A stretch of 6,356 bases of DNA, taken from assembly GCA_035253505.1 (NCBI GenBank), contig DATFCC010000005.1:1-6356 (forward strand), given 5' to 3'. This document shows, one piece after another, positions 1 to 6,356 of the stretch. The notes beneath the pieces are model-generated. The model worked only from the letters and a program-made list of their open reading frames with translations. It did not search any database and was not told the origin of the DNA. Origin of the DNA: AWTP1-13 sp035253505 (lineage in GTDB: Bacteria > Pseudomonadota > Alphaproteobacteria > Rhizobiales > Hyphomicrobiaceae). The position numbers and the translations under genes are program-made. How positions within the stretch are numbered: the first letter of the stretch is position 1; every line of letters starts with the position of its first letter.

Positions 1-75
1 GCAGGGCCGGCAGGGTGGATGTGCCTGCACCGTGTTGCCCGGGAAGACGTGGTTGCGCCGGCCGCCCCGTCGACT

Positions 76-112
76 CCCCTCCCCCTTGCGGGGAGGGGCT
101 GGGGGTGGGGGG
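76..112. repeat. REP-like hairpin fused to a G-run (G-quadruplex type) tract
   Basis: CCCCTCCCC (76-84) pairs perfectly with GGGGAGGGG (90-98) across the 5-base loop CTTGC. The right arm runs straight into further G-runs, giving G4 (90-93), A, G4 (95-98), CT, G5 (101-105), T, G6 (107-112). Similar C-rich/TTGC/G-rich hairpins followed by a GGGGTGGGG-like tail are, to my knowledge, frequent intergenic repeats in GC-rich proteobacteria. That it is a dispersed repeat is inferred from this resemblance, because only one copy is in the window. It could act as a transcription end for a gene to the left or simply be a selfish palindromic element. Confidence 0.5.
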
Positions 113-193
113 AACCTCCGCGGATGCCGGCAGGAACGGCGCGCTTGCCTCGGCCAGGCCCGCTACCCGCGCCGACCGCCGCGTTTCCGGCGT

Positions 194-218
194 GCCGCCG
201 GCGCCCTCCACCGGCGGC
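194..218. other. GC-rich hairpin
   Basis: GCCGCCGG (194-201) pairs perfectly with CCGGCGGC (211-218) around a 9-base loop. A T-G wobble and a G-C pair can extend the stem by two. No T-tract follows on either strand, so it is not a classical intrinsic terminator. In DNA this GC-rich an 8-bp stem may occur by chance. Confidence 0.3.
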
Positions 219-390
219 GCAGGCGGCTTGCCGGACTTGCCGCGCGACGGTCGCGGGCGGGGCGTGGTGTCTCGGGTGCGGGGCATGGGGGAGATATATG
301 GCGTCGGACGGGGTTGGGGCAACCAGACGCGCACCTAAAGGCCAGGGTTCCTGACAGCCAGACAAGGACCGTGACCGGAAGCCCGCCAAT

Positions 391-406
391 GGCCTGGCCG
401 CAGGCC
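391..406 (-). terminator. Weak terminator-like hairpin after the BenE-family gene
   Basis: GGCCTG (391-396) and CAGGCC (401-406) form a perfect 6-bp stem with a 4-base loop, lying 3 bases beyond the stop codon of the minus-strand transporter gene. No U-run follows in the direction of transcription, so termination here would be weak or Rho-assisted. The call rests on position and symmetry only. Confidence 0.25.
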
Positions 407-409
407 GCC

Positions 410-1657
410 CTACCCCTCCCCCGCGCGCCAGTCGGCGCGCTCCATCAGCAGCGACACGGCGGCGCCGGCGATCAGCGCCCAGAAGGGGGCGCCGATGTTG
501 AGGATCGGGATGCCGGCGACCGTCACCAGGAAGGTCACCAGGGCGCCGAGCGCGAACCGGCTGTGGAAGGCGATGGTGAAGGCGCCCTGCAGCACGCGCA
601 GCATCGCGAGGCCGGCCAGCGTGGCGATGAAGGCCGGTGGCGCCGCCAGCAGCAGGCGCGCCACCTGCGGGGCGATGGCGCCGAAGCCCACCGCCAGCAG
701 GCCGACGACGACGGCGGCGGTGTACTGCGTGTGCCGCTCGCGCGTGCCGGAGATGATGGCGTTGACCGGCCCCGTCAGGCAGGTGGAGACGCAGCCGACG
801 ATGGCGCAGGCGATCGAGCCGGCCCCGCAGGCGACGGCGATGGCGTTGATCGGCGGCGTGTGGCCGGCCGCCGTCAGCACGGCGATGCCCTGGCCGTTCT
901 GCACCACCAGCACGGTGATCGCCAGCGGCACCACCAGCTCGATCATGGCGGCGAGCGACCACTCGGGGCGGTGCAGGCGCGGCAAGGCGAGCTGCGGCAC
1001 CTGATCGAGCCCGGGCGCGAAGGTGCCGGACGCGGCGATGACGGCGAAGCCCGCGGCCAGCGCGACGAGAAACGGCGGCACGCGCGCCGTGAACGCGGCC
1101 GGGGCGGCGCCGGTGACGAGGAAGGCAGCAGTCATGGCCACGGCGATCAGCGGATCGGCGCGGAACGCGTGCACCCAGTCGAGGCCGAACTGGAGGAACA
1201 CGCCCGCCACCATGCCCATCACGATCGGCATCGGAATGGCGAGCATGGCACGCCGCACGAGGCCGCTGGCGCCGAGCGCCATCATCAGCAGGCCGGTGAC
1301 GATGAAGGCCCCGACGACCTGGGCGAACGTCAGATGGCCGAGCGCCGGGCCGACCAGCACGGTGCCCGGAATGGTCCAGAAGAAGACGAGCGGCTGCCGC
1401 CACACGAGCGAGAACAGGATGCTGACGATGCCGTTGATGAAGAACGCGCCGAACAGCCACGACGCAAGATCGGCCTCGCCAAGCCCCGCCTTCGTGCCGG
1501 TGGCGAGGATGACGGCGGCAGGTCCGGTGGCCGCGAATAGGAAGCCGACGAGACCGTTGACGATGTTGGCGATGGAAAGATCGCGCAGCAATCCCCGTGC
1601 GGAGGACGGTGCGGGGCCAGGCGCGGCATCCGAGGGGTCGATACGGTCGACGTTCAT
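410..1657 (-). CDS. benE: BenE-family (benzoate/H+ symporter family) membrane transporter
   Basis: A 415-residue, very hydrophobic integral membrane protein, close to the roughly 390-400 residues usual for the BenE family (TC 2.A.46), whose founding member takes up benzoate with protons across the inner membrane. Family-like segments are a first helix with NIVNGLVGFLFAATGP (31-46), WTIPGTVLVGPAL (94-106), IPMPIVMGMVAGVFLQFGLD (141-160) and NGQGIAVLTAAGHTPPIN (254-271). About 10-12 membrane spans can be seen, after a Pro/Ala/Ser-rich cytoplasmic N-terminus of about 25 residues. Residues 296-310 (GPVNAIISGTRERHT) differ from the GPEAH-type motif I recall in well-studied BenE proteins, so the substrate may not be benzoate. 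The ATG at 1657 was chosen because homology begins soon after it; its Shine-Dalgarno (AAGGGA, about 13 bases away) is weak. ATGs at 1735, 1741 and 1744 are in frame and possible. The symbol is for the family. The gene stands alone and diverges from the small secreted protein gene. Confidence 0.85.
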   Translation of the reverse strand: MNVDRIDPSDAAPGPAPSSARGLLRDLSIANIVNGLVGFLFAATGPAAVILATGTKAGLGEADLASWLFGAFFINGIVSILFSLVWRQPLVFFWTIPGTVLVGPALGHLTFAQVVGAFIVTGLLMMALGASGLVRRAMLAIPMPIVMGMVAGVFLQFGLDWVHAFRADPLIAVAMTAAFLVTGAAPAAFTARVPPFLVALAAGFAVIAASGTFAPGLDQVPQLALPRLHRPEWSLAAMIELVVPLAITVLVVQNGQGIAVLTAAGHTPPINAIAVACGAGSIACAIVGCVSTCLTGPVNAIISGTRERHTQYTAAVVVGLLAVGFGAIAPQVARLLLAAPPAFIATLAGLAMLRVLQGAFTIAFHSRFALGALVTFLVTVAGIPILNIGAPFWALIAGAAVSLLMERADWRAGEG

Positions 1658-1864
1658 TGTGCCAGGGCCGATCCCTTGCCTTGCCGCCGCGCGCAACTTG
1701 GCCGCTTCGTCCGTCACAAGCCTGCTGCCGCGCATGCCCATCATCCAGGCCGTGCGGCTGCTGCGCAACAGGCGCTCCGCATCACCGGCCATGCAACCGA
1801 TGCGCAAGCGCCGGCAAGAATGGGCAACATGCGGCAGACCGCGCGCCTCGGAAGGGCGTCGCCG

Positions 1865-1894
1865 TTGCCAACGAAACGGCATTGCGGCTAGGGT
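1865..1894 (+). promoter_or_regulatory. Possible weak promoter of the small secreted protein gene
   Basis: TTGCCA (1865-1870) lies 18 bases before TAGGGT (1889-1894). The -35 element matches the sigma70 consensus well, but the -10 element matches poorly (3 of 6). A transcript would start near 1901 and include the inverted repeat at 1921-1943 in its leader. Such matches arise easily by chance. Confidence 0.22.
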
Positions 1895-1920
1895 CGCGCC
1901 GGGCTGGGGAGCCGGCGGCA

Positions 1921-1943
1921 GCACGGCGCAAATCGCGCCGTGC
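1921..1943. promoter_or_regulatory. Perfect inverted repeat, candidate operator or leader hairpin
   Basis: GCACGGCGC (1921-1929) and GCGCCGTGC (1935-1943) are exact reverse complements around the AT-rich 5-base centre AAATC. The repeat ends 32 bases before the ATG of the small secreted protein gene and 21 bases before its Shine-Dalgarno. It could be a binding site for a dimeric regulator of either divergent gene, or a hairpin in the leader RNA. No T-tract follows, so it is unlikely to be a terminator. Confidence 0.45.
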
Positions 1944-1975
1944 CGGTGCGGGCAGGCAAGAGATGGGAGTTTGCC

Positions 1976-2281
1976 ATGGCACTCAAGAGACCAGTGTATG
2001 CAGTCGCCGCCGCGATCGCGCTGTTCGGCGTGACGGCGCTTGTCGATGCCGCGCCCGCCAGCGCGGCCTGCCGCGCGCCGGTGGAATCCTACGCACGCGG
2101 GTTCCTGCAGAATGCCACGCAGGTGCTGGCACGCGCGCGCTGGCGCAACGAGGTGCGCGGCCGCTATGGCTTCGCCTTCACGCGCTGGGGCGTCGCCAAG
2201 GACAAGGTCGAACGCTGCCGCAAGCTGACGCCCGGCCGGCGCTGGCACTGCACGGCCCGAGCGCGTCCCTGCAACCGCTGA
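1976..2281 (+). CDS. Small secreted protein with four cysteines, function unknown
   Basis: A 101-residue protein with a clear Sec signal peptide: K4/R5, a hydrophobic stretch at about 9-23, and a cleavage site after APASA (residue 30). The mature part is about 71 residues, strongly basic, and contains Cys32, Cys81, Cys92 and Cys99, which could form two disulfides in the periplasm. It shows a pattern I recognise from small uncharacterised exported proteins of alphaproteobacteria: A-R-x-x-W near 54-56, R-Y-G-F-A-F near 63-68, W71-G-V-A, then C81, W90-H-C92-T-A, and a closing A-R-P-C99. The ATG at 1976 is preferred over an in-frame GTG at 1940 because GGGAG (1965-1969) sits 6 bases before it and the signal peptide starts there. 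The gene appears monocistronic, closed by the hairpin at 2308-2337. No function can be assigned. Confidence 0.75.
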   Translation: MALKRPVYAVAAAIALFGVTALVDAAPASAACRAPVESYARGFLQNATQVLARARWRNEVRGRYGFAFTRWGVAKDKVERCRKLTPGRRWHCTARARPCNR

Positions 2282-2307
2282 ACGCGGGCGCATCCACCAA
2301 CCTGCTG

Positions 2308-2339
2308 ACGGGCCGGCGGCCTTCACCGCCGGCCCGTTT
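2308..2339 (+). terminator. Strong hairpin terminator after the small secreted protein gene
   Basis: A perfect 12-bp stem, ACGGGCCGGCGG (2308-2319) with CCGCCGGCCCGT (2326-2337), has a 6-base loop CCTTCA and is followed by TTT (2337-2339). It starts 26 bases after the stop codon at 2281. The stem is very stable but the T-tract is short, as is common in GC-rich genomes. It separates the small gene from the ABC transporter operon. Confidence 0.7.
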
Positions 2340-2365
2340 GCCATGCGCCGAATTGCGCAGATAAT
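2338..2365 (+). promoter_or_regulatory. Candidate promoter of the ABC transporter operon
   Basis: TTGCCA (2338-2343) and GATAAT (2360-2365) each match the sigma70 consensus at five of six positions, with a 16-base spacer. The -35 element directly abuts the preceding terminator. A start near 2372 would leave a leader of about 110 bases before the first ATG at 2483. A second AT-rich hexamer, TATAAG at 2444-2449, has no good -35 partner. Confidence 0.4.
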
Positions 2366-2405
2366 GCCTCTGGACCGCTGCTGACACGTTCCGTATGGTG
2401 CCGCG

Positions 2406-2420
2406 GTCCGACAATCGGAC
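2406..2420. promoter_or_regulatory. Short perfect palindrome, candidate operator for the ABC operon
   Basis: GTCCGA (2406-2411) and TCGGAC (2415-2420) are exact reverse complements around CAA. The site lies between the candidate promoter and the first gene, about 35 bases after the predicted transcript start and 62 bases before the ATG. This position would suit a repressor that blocks elongation, or a regulator acting on the alternative -10 at 2444-2449. No regulator gene is present in the window. Confidence 0.35.
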
Positions 2421-2482
2421 AGGCGACGGGCAGATCGCCGGCATATAAGAGAGGGTCGAAGGCCAGGGAGGGCTGCGTCCAG

Positions 2483-3292
<810 letters not shown>

Positions 3293-3293
3293 C

Positions 3294-4007
3294 GTGGCGG
3301 CGTTGCTCGAGGTCGAAGGGCTCAAGGCCTACTACGGACAGACGCAGGCCCTGCACGGCGTCAGCTTCTCGCTGGAGCAGGGCGGCATCACCACGCTGCT
3401 GGGTGCCAACGGCGCCGGCAAGACCACCACGCTCAGGGCCATCTGCAGCATGGTGCGCACGCAGGGCACCATCAAGCTCGACGGCGAGGCGATCGCCGGC
3501 GTCGCCACCGAGGAGATCGTGCGCCGCGGCGTCGGGCACGTGCCCGAGGGGCGCGGCACCTTCACCAACCTGAGCGTCGAGGAGAACCTGCGCGTTGCCG
3601 CCTACACCCGCTCCGACAAGGCGGCTGCCGACCGCGACCGCGACATGGTGTTCGAGTACTTCCCCATCCTGAAGGCGCGCATCAACCAGCAGGCCGGCAC
3701 GCTGTCGGGGGGCGAGCAGCAGATGCTGGCCATCAGCCGCGCGCTGATGCTCGGGCCGCGCCTGATGCTGCTCGACGAGCCCTCGTTCGGCCTCGCCCCT
3801 CTGATCGTGCAGGAGATCTTCCGCATCATGCGCCGCATCAACGCCGAGGCGAAAGTGAGCATGCTGCTGGTGGAGCAGAATGCGGCGCTGGCGCTCGACC
3901 TCGCCGATCATGCCTACGTGCTTGAGACCGGCCGCGTCGTCATGTCGGGCAAGGCCGCCGATGTGAAGAGCGACGAGGCCATCCGCAAATCCTACCTGGG
4001 CTACTGA
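3294..4007 (+). CDS. livF: Branched-chain amino acid-type ABC transporter ATP-binding protein, LivF-like
   Basis: A 237-residue cytoplasmic ATPase, the normal length for LivF, which pairs with the LivG-like protein to energise the importer. It carries Walker A GANGAGKT (37-44), the LivF-type HVPEGRGTF segment (82-90) in place of a classical Q-loop, a canonical signature LSGGEQQ (137-143), Walker B LMLLDEP (157-163) with Glu162, and FGLAPLIV (165-172) in the D-loop region. Gln195 in LLVEQN sits at the usual switch-histidine position; this substitution is normal in LivF proteins. The C-terminus SYLGY is typical. Translation starts at a GTG with a good ribosome site inside the preceding gene. 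The next gene begins 3 bases after its stop. Because this subunit has an intact signature while its partner does not, the two ATP sites of the heterodimer may differ. Confidence 0.93.
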   Translation: MAALLEVEGLKAYYGQTQALHGVSFSLEQGGITTLLGANGAGKTTTLRAICSMVRTQGTIKLDGEAIAGVATEEIVRRGVGHVPEGRGTFTNLSVEENLRVAAYTRSDKAAADRDRDMVFEYFPILKARINQQAGTLSGGEQQMLAISRALMLGPRLMLLDEPSFGLAPLIVQEIFRIMRRINAEAKVSMLLVEQNAALALDLADHAYVLETGRVVMSGKAADVKSDEAIRKSYLGY

Positions 4008-4010
4008 GCC

Positions 4011-4916
4011 ATGGAACAGCTCATCCAGCAGGTTGGCTCCGGCCTCGCCAACGGCGCCATCTACGCCTGCGTCGCCCTGGCGCTGGTGATGATCTTCGTC
4101 TCGACCGACCACATCAACTTCGCGCAGGGTGAGATGGCGATGTTCAGCGCCTACCTGACGTGGCAGGTCATCCAATGGGGCGTGAACTTCTGGCTCGCCC
4201 TGCCGCTGGTGGTGCTGGTGTCCTTCGTGATCGGCGTGGCAGTGGAGCGCATCATCCTGCGGCCGCTGCACAACGCGCCCGTGCTGTCGATCGTGGTGAT
4301 CTTCATCGGCCTGCTTGCCATCTTCCACTCGCTGGCCGGCGCCATCTGGGGCCACACCATCAAGGTGTTCGACTCGCCGTTCCCGCACATCACGTTCGCC
4401 GGCTCAGGCTACATCGGCCCGCACCAGATCGGCATGATCCTGGTGACGATCGTCCTCCTGCTTCTGCTGTTCGCCTTCTTCCGCCTGACGCCGCTGGGCC
4501 TTGCCATGCGGGCAGCCGCGCAGAACCCCGTCTCGGCCCGCCTAGCCGGGGTGCGCGTCGACTGGATGCTGGCGCTGGGCTGGGGCCTGGCGGCGGCCAT
4601 CGGCGCCGTGGCCGGCAGCCTGGTCGCCCCGGCCGTCTATCTGGAGCCCAACATGATGGCCAGCATCCTGCTCTACGGCTTCGCCGGCGCGCTCGTCGGC
4701 GGCATCTCCAGCCCGGGCGGAGCCGTGGCCGGGGGCTTCATCGTCGGCGTGCTGGAGAACGTCATCGCCTACGCCGGCAACCTGCTCGAGAAATCGACCG
4801 GCATCTACATCATTGGCAACGGCGAGAAGCTCACGGTGGCTCTGATCATCGTCATCACCGTGCTGACGCTGAAGCCGAGCGGCCTGTTCGGTCATGTCAC
4901 CGTCAAGCGGGTATAG
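4011..4916 (+). CDS. livH: Branched-chain amino acid-type ABC transporter permease, LivH-like
   Basis: A 301-residue inner-membrane protein with about eight hydrophobic spans, one half of the channel of the importer. Family hallmarks are QVGSGLANGAIYACVALAL (7-25), DHINFAQGEMAMFSAY (33-48), the cytoplasmic coupling segment TPLGLAMRAAAQNPVSARLAG (160-180), which contacts the ATPases, GFAGALVGGISSPGGAVAGG (223-242), and the closing LKPSGLFG (287-294). A periplasmic stretch around 115-137 (TIKVFDSPFPHITFAGSGYIGP) fits the family. The ATG at 4011 lies 3 bases after the preceding stop and has only a poor Shine-Dalgarno, so translation probably relies on ribosomes ending the upstream gene. Length and motifs are complete. 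The residues do not reveal the substrate. Confidence 0.92.
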   Translation: MEQLIQQVGSGLANGAIYACVALALVMIFVSTDHINFAQGEMAMFSAYLTWQVIQWGVNFWLALPLVVLVSFVIGVAVERIILRPLHNAPVLSIVVIFIGLLAIFHSLAGAIWGHTIKVFDSPFPHITFAGSGYIGPHQIGMILVTIVLLLLLFAFFRLTPLGLAMRAAAQNPVSARLAGVRVDWMLALGWGLAAAIGAVAGSLVAPAVYLEPNMMASILLYGFAGALVGGISSPGGAVAGGFIVGVLENVIAYAGNLLEKSTGIYIIGNGEKLTVALIIVITVLTLKPSGLFGHVTVKRV

Positions 4917-4918
4917 TC

Positions 4919-5986
4919 ATGGCAAGCACGACCACCGCCAGCGATATCCCCATCGAGGCGCAGCGCACCGCCGCGCGCCGTCCGTGGTGGCTATGGGCGG
5001 GCCTTGTGGTGCTTGCGCTGCTGCCGCTGCTCGGCGGCAAGACCGGCCTCATCAGCAACTACGGCTTCCTGCAGCTCAGCCTGATCATCGTCTACTCGAT
5101 CGCCGTGCTGGGCCTCATCCTGCTCACCGGATTCAACGGGCAGATCTCGCTTGGTCACGGCGCCTTCTTCGCGGTCGGCGCCTACACCGCGGCCGTTCTC
5201 ATCGACCAGGTGAACTGGCCCTATTGGGCCACGCTGCCGGTAGCCGCCATCGTGTGCTTCGTTGTCGGCTACCTGTTCGGCCTGCCGGCCCTGCGCCTGG
5301 AAGGGCACTACCTGGCGCTCGCCACCTTCGCGCTGGCCGTGGCGGTGCCGCAATTCCTGAAGTACCGGCACTTCGAATGGTTCACCAACGGGGTGCAAGG
5401 CATCAACATCTTCAAGCCCGACCCGCCGTTCGGACTGCCGCTGAGCGCCGACCAGTGGATGTACCTGCTGGCGCTGTTCGTGGCCGTCATCATGTTCTGG
5501 ATCGCCCGCAACCTGCTCGACAGCCGCACCGGCCGCGCCATGATGGCGATCCGCGACCACTCCATGGCCGCCAGCACGATGGGCGTCAACGTCGCCCACT
5601 ACAAGACCGTGGTGTTCGGCATCAGCGCGCTCTACACCGGCGTGGCCGGCGCCCTGCATGCCATCATCTTCGAGTTCGTATCGCCGGACAGCTTCCGCTT
5701 CGAGCTGTCGATCGCCATCCTGGTCGGCGCCGTCGTCGGCGGCATCGCCTCGCTGCCCGGCGCCATCATCGGCGGCGCCTTCGTGCAGGTGATCGAGAAG
5801 TATGCCGACGCGCTCACCAAGAAGCTGACGGCGGCCGTGCACCTGCCCATCGATCTGGAGCCGTGGACCATCTACGGCCTTGCGCTCATCATCCTGATGT
5901 ACGTGATGCCGACCGGAATAGCGGGCGGCCTGGCGCTGCTGTGGCATCGCGTGCGCCGTTCCCGCGCTCAGGTGCCGCCCAAGTGA
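4919..5986 (+). CDS. livM: Branched-chain amino acid-type ABC transporter permease, LivM-like
   Basis: A 355-residue inner-membrane protein, the second channel subunit and partner of the LivH-like protein. After a hydrophilic N-terminus of about 20 residues it has roughly 8-10 spans. Hallmarks are GFNGQISLGHGAFFAVGAY (71-89), RLEGHYLALATFAL (126-139), the coupling segment SRTGRAMMAIRDHSMAASTM (202-221), VGGIASLPGAIIGG (273-286) and MPTGIAGG (330-337). A hydrophilic loop at about 293-317 (EKYADALTKKLTAAVHLPID and following residues) precedes the final span. The ATG at 4919 comes 2 bases after the preceding stop with a weak ribosome site, again implying coupling. The open frame extends much further upstream, but that part is antisense-like noise overlapping the LivH-like gene. 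The C-terminal tail is basic (WHRVRRSR, 342-349), as expected for a cytoplasmic end. Confidence 0.92.
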   Translation: MASTTTASDIPIEAQRTAARRPWWLWAGLVVLALLPLLGGKTGLISNYGFLQLSLIIVYSIAVLGLILLTGFNGQISLGHGAFFAVGAYTAAVLIDQVNWPYWATLPVAAIVCFVVGYLFGLPALRLEGHYLALATFALAVAVPQFLKYRHFEWFTNGVQGINIFKPDPPFGLPLSADQWMYLLALFVAVIMFWIARNLLDSRTGRAMMAIRDHSMAASTMGVNVAHYKTVVFGISALYTGVAGALHAIIFEFVSPDSFRFELSIAILVGAVVGGIASLPGAIIGGAFVQVIEKYADALTKKLTAAVHLPIDLEPWTIYGLALIILMYVMPTGIAGGLALLWHRVRRSRAQVPPK

Positions 5987-6006
5987 GGCTTTACCTTCCA
6001 AACGAA

Positions 6007-6011
6007 AGGAG
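6007..6011 (+). promoter_or_regulatory. Strong Shine-Dalgarno of the substrate-binding protein gene
   Basis: AGGAG (6007-6011), within GAAAGGAG, lies 7 bases before the ATG at 6019. It is the best ribosome site in the operon, in keeping with the need for far more binding protein than membrane subunits. It favours the ATG at 6019 over the in-frame GTG at 6025. Confidence 0.75.
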
Positions 6012-6018
6012 ACCGTGA

Positions 6019-6356
6019 ATGAGAGTGACGACACGCAGGAGGCTGCTGGCCGGCTCAGCCGCGCTGGCACTGGGCTTGGGCGCTGCCCCGGCCAGCGCAC
6101 AGAAAACTTATGACGAGGGCGCGTCCGACACCGAGATCAAGATCGGCCACACCAACCCCTACTCCGGCAACGCCTCGGCCTACGGCATCATCGGCAAGAC
6201 CATCGAGGCCTTCTTCAAGAAGGTGAACGACGACGGCGGCATCAACGGCCGCAAGATCAATTTCATCACCTACGACGACGGCTACAGCCCGCCGAAGACG
6301 GTGGAGATGGTGCGCAAGCTGGTCGAGGAGGACAAGGTGCTGTTCCTCTTCAACAC
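6019..6356 (+). CDS. HAAT-type ABC transporter periplasmic substrate-binding protein (partial, 5' part)
   Basis: The first 112 residues of a type I periplasmic binding protein (Peripla_BP_6 / LivJ-like family, normally about 400 residues); the gene runs off the right edge. It begins with a signal peptide containing TRRRLL (5-10), which resembles the twin-arginine motif, then a hydrophobic stretch and likely cleavage after PASA (residue 27). The mature start has the family pattern: DTEIKIGHTNPYSGNASAYG (37-56), FFKKVNDDGGINGRKINF (65-82), and DDGYSPPKTVEMVRKLVEED (86-105). The DDGYSPPKTVE style is common in alphaproteobacterial binding proteins, including, as I recall, ones that bind aromatic acids; the ligand cannot be read from this fragment. 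The gene is last in the visible operon, 32 bases after the LivM-like gene, with a strong ribosome site that should raise its output. Confidence 0.9.
   Translation, partial: MRVTTRRRLLAGSAALALGLGAAPASAQKTYDEGASDTEIKIGHTNPYSGNASAYGIIGKTIEAFFKKVNDDGGINGRKINFITYDDGYSPPKTVEMVRKLVEEDKVLFLFN

Larger units (their letters stand above)
1..409. other. Left intergenic region, no supported gene
   Basis: No convincing coding sequence is seen on either strand. Plus-strand open frames here are rich in Arg, Pro and Gly and have no recognisable domain; the longest continues antisense through the transporter gene, which marks it as a GC-bias shadow. The region instead holds secondary-structure elements: a hairpin plus G-run tract at 76-112, a GC-rich hairpin at 194-218, another set of G-runs at 255-291, and a small GGTTG/CAACC stem at 312-324. 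The end of a gene lying further left could reach the first bases, but I cannot show it. Confidence 0.6.
1658..1975. other. Divergent intergenic spacer
   Basis: This 318-base spacer separates the minus-strand transporter from the plus-strand small protein gene and should contain the start signals of both. Visible features are a perfect inverted repeat (1921-1943), a weak promoter-like pair (1865-1894) and the Shine-Dalgarno of the small gene (GGGAG, 1965-1969). I see no good promoter for the minus-strand gene and no RNA gene. Open frames crossing the spacer look like GC-bias shadows. Confidence 0.5.

Noticed and set aside
1..409. A possible RNA gene or CRISPR-like repeats in the gene-free left region.
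   Set aside because: No tRNA-like cloverleaf, no rRNA-like sequence and no regularly spaced repeats were seen; only GC hairpins and G-runs.
32..1540. A 502-codon plus-strand open frame antisense to the BenE-family gene.
   Set aside because: It is very rich in Arg, Gly, Asp, His and Gln with no domain-like pattern, as expected for the complement of a membrane protein gene in GC-rich DNA.
1940..1975. GTG start at 1940 for the small secreted protein.
   Set aside because: It would put 12 charged residues before the signal peptide and lies inside the inverted repeat. The ATG at 1976 has a well-spaced GGGAG.
3892..3894. Missing switch histidine in the LivF-like protein (Gln at that place).
   Set aside because: VEQN with Gln is the usual state in LivF-type ATPases, so this is not a defect.
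4160..4918. N-terminal extension of the LivM-like gene to 4160.
   Set aside because: The extension overlaps the LivH-like gene in another frame and is Arg/His-rich noise. Normal LivM length and the N-terminus begin at the ATG at 4919.
4991..6100. A 369-codon minus-strand frame antisense to the LivM-like gene.
   Set aside because: Same shadow composition, and the sense gene has clear family motifs throughout.

Overview
The window is GC-rich, Gram-negative DNA. The protein families (an alphaproteobacterial-style small exported Cys/Trp protein, a HAAT-type ABC operon and a BenE-family transporter) and the strong GC bias suggest an alphaproteobacterium, perhaps Rhizobiales or Rhodospirillales. 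This placement rests on sequence flavour, not on a marker gene, and is tentative.

Layout. Bases 1-409 carry no convincing gene. They hold a REP-like hairpin running into a G-quadruplex-type tract (76-112) and a second GC hairpin (194-218). A BenE-family (benzoate/H+ symporter family) membrane transporter lies on the minus strand (410-1657). A 318-base divergent spacer (1658-1975) contains a perfect 9-bp inverted repeat just upstream of a small secreted protein gene with four cysteines (1976-2281, plus strand), which ends at a strong 12-bp hairpin (2308-2337). A 201-base intergenic region with a candidate sigma70-like promoter and a short perfect palindrome leads into an operon on the plus strand.

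The operon reads livG-like ATPase (2483-3292), livF-like ATPase (3294-4007), livH-like permease (4011-4916), livM-like permease (4919-5986) and a periplasmic substrate-binding protein (6019 to beyond the window edge). The first four genes are separated by 1-3 bases, so they are very probably co-transcribed and translationally coupled. The fifth follows after 32 bases with its own strong Shine-Dalgarno. Together they form a complete five-part branched-chain amino acid/hydrophobic amino acid-type (HAAT) ABC importer: the binding protein captures a solute in the periplasm, LivH/LivM form the channel and LivG/LivF hydrolyse ATP. In alphaproteobacteria such importers carry amino acids but also amides, urea or aromatic acids. 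The adjacent BenE-family gene makes an aromatic or other organic-acid substrate worth considering, but nothing here proves it.

Most of the window is ordinary transport biology. I did not find a clearly new system. The points most worth a second look are the non-canonical ABC signature motif in the LivG-like ATPase (LPFPV in place of LSGGQ), the hairpin/G-quadruplex element, the two perfect palindromes in the control regions, and the twin-arginine-like signal on the binding protein.
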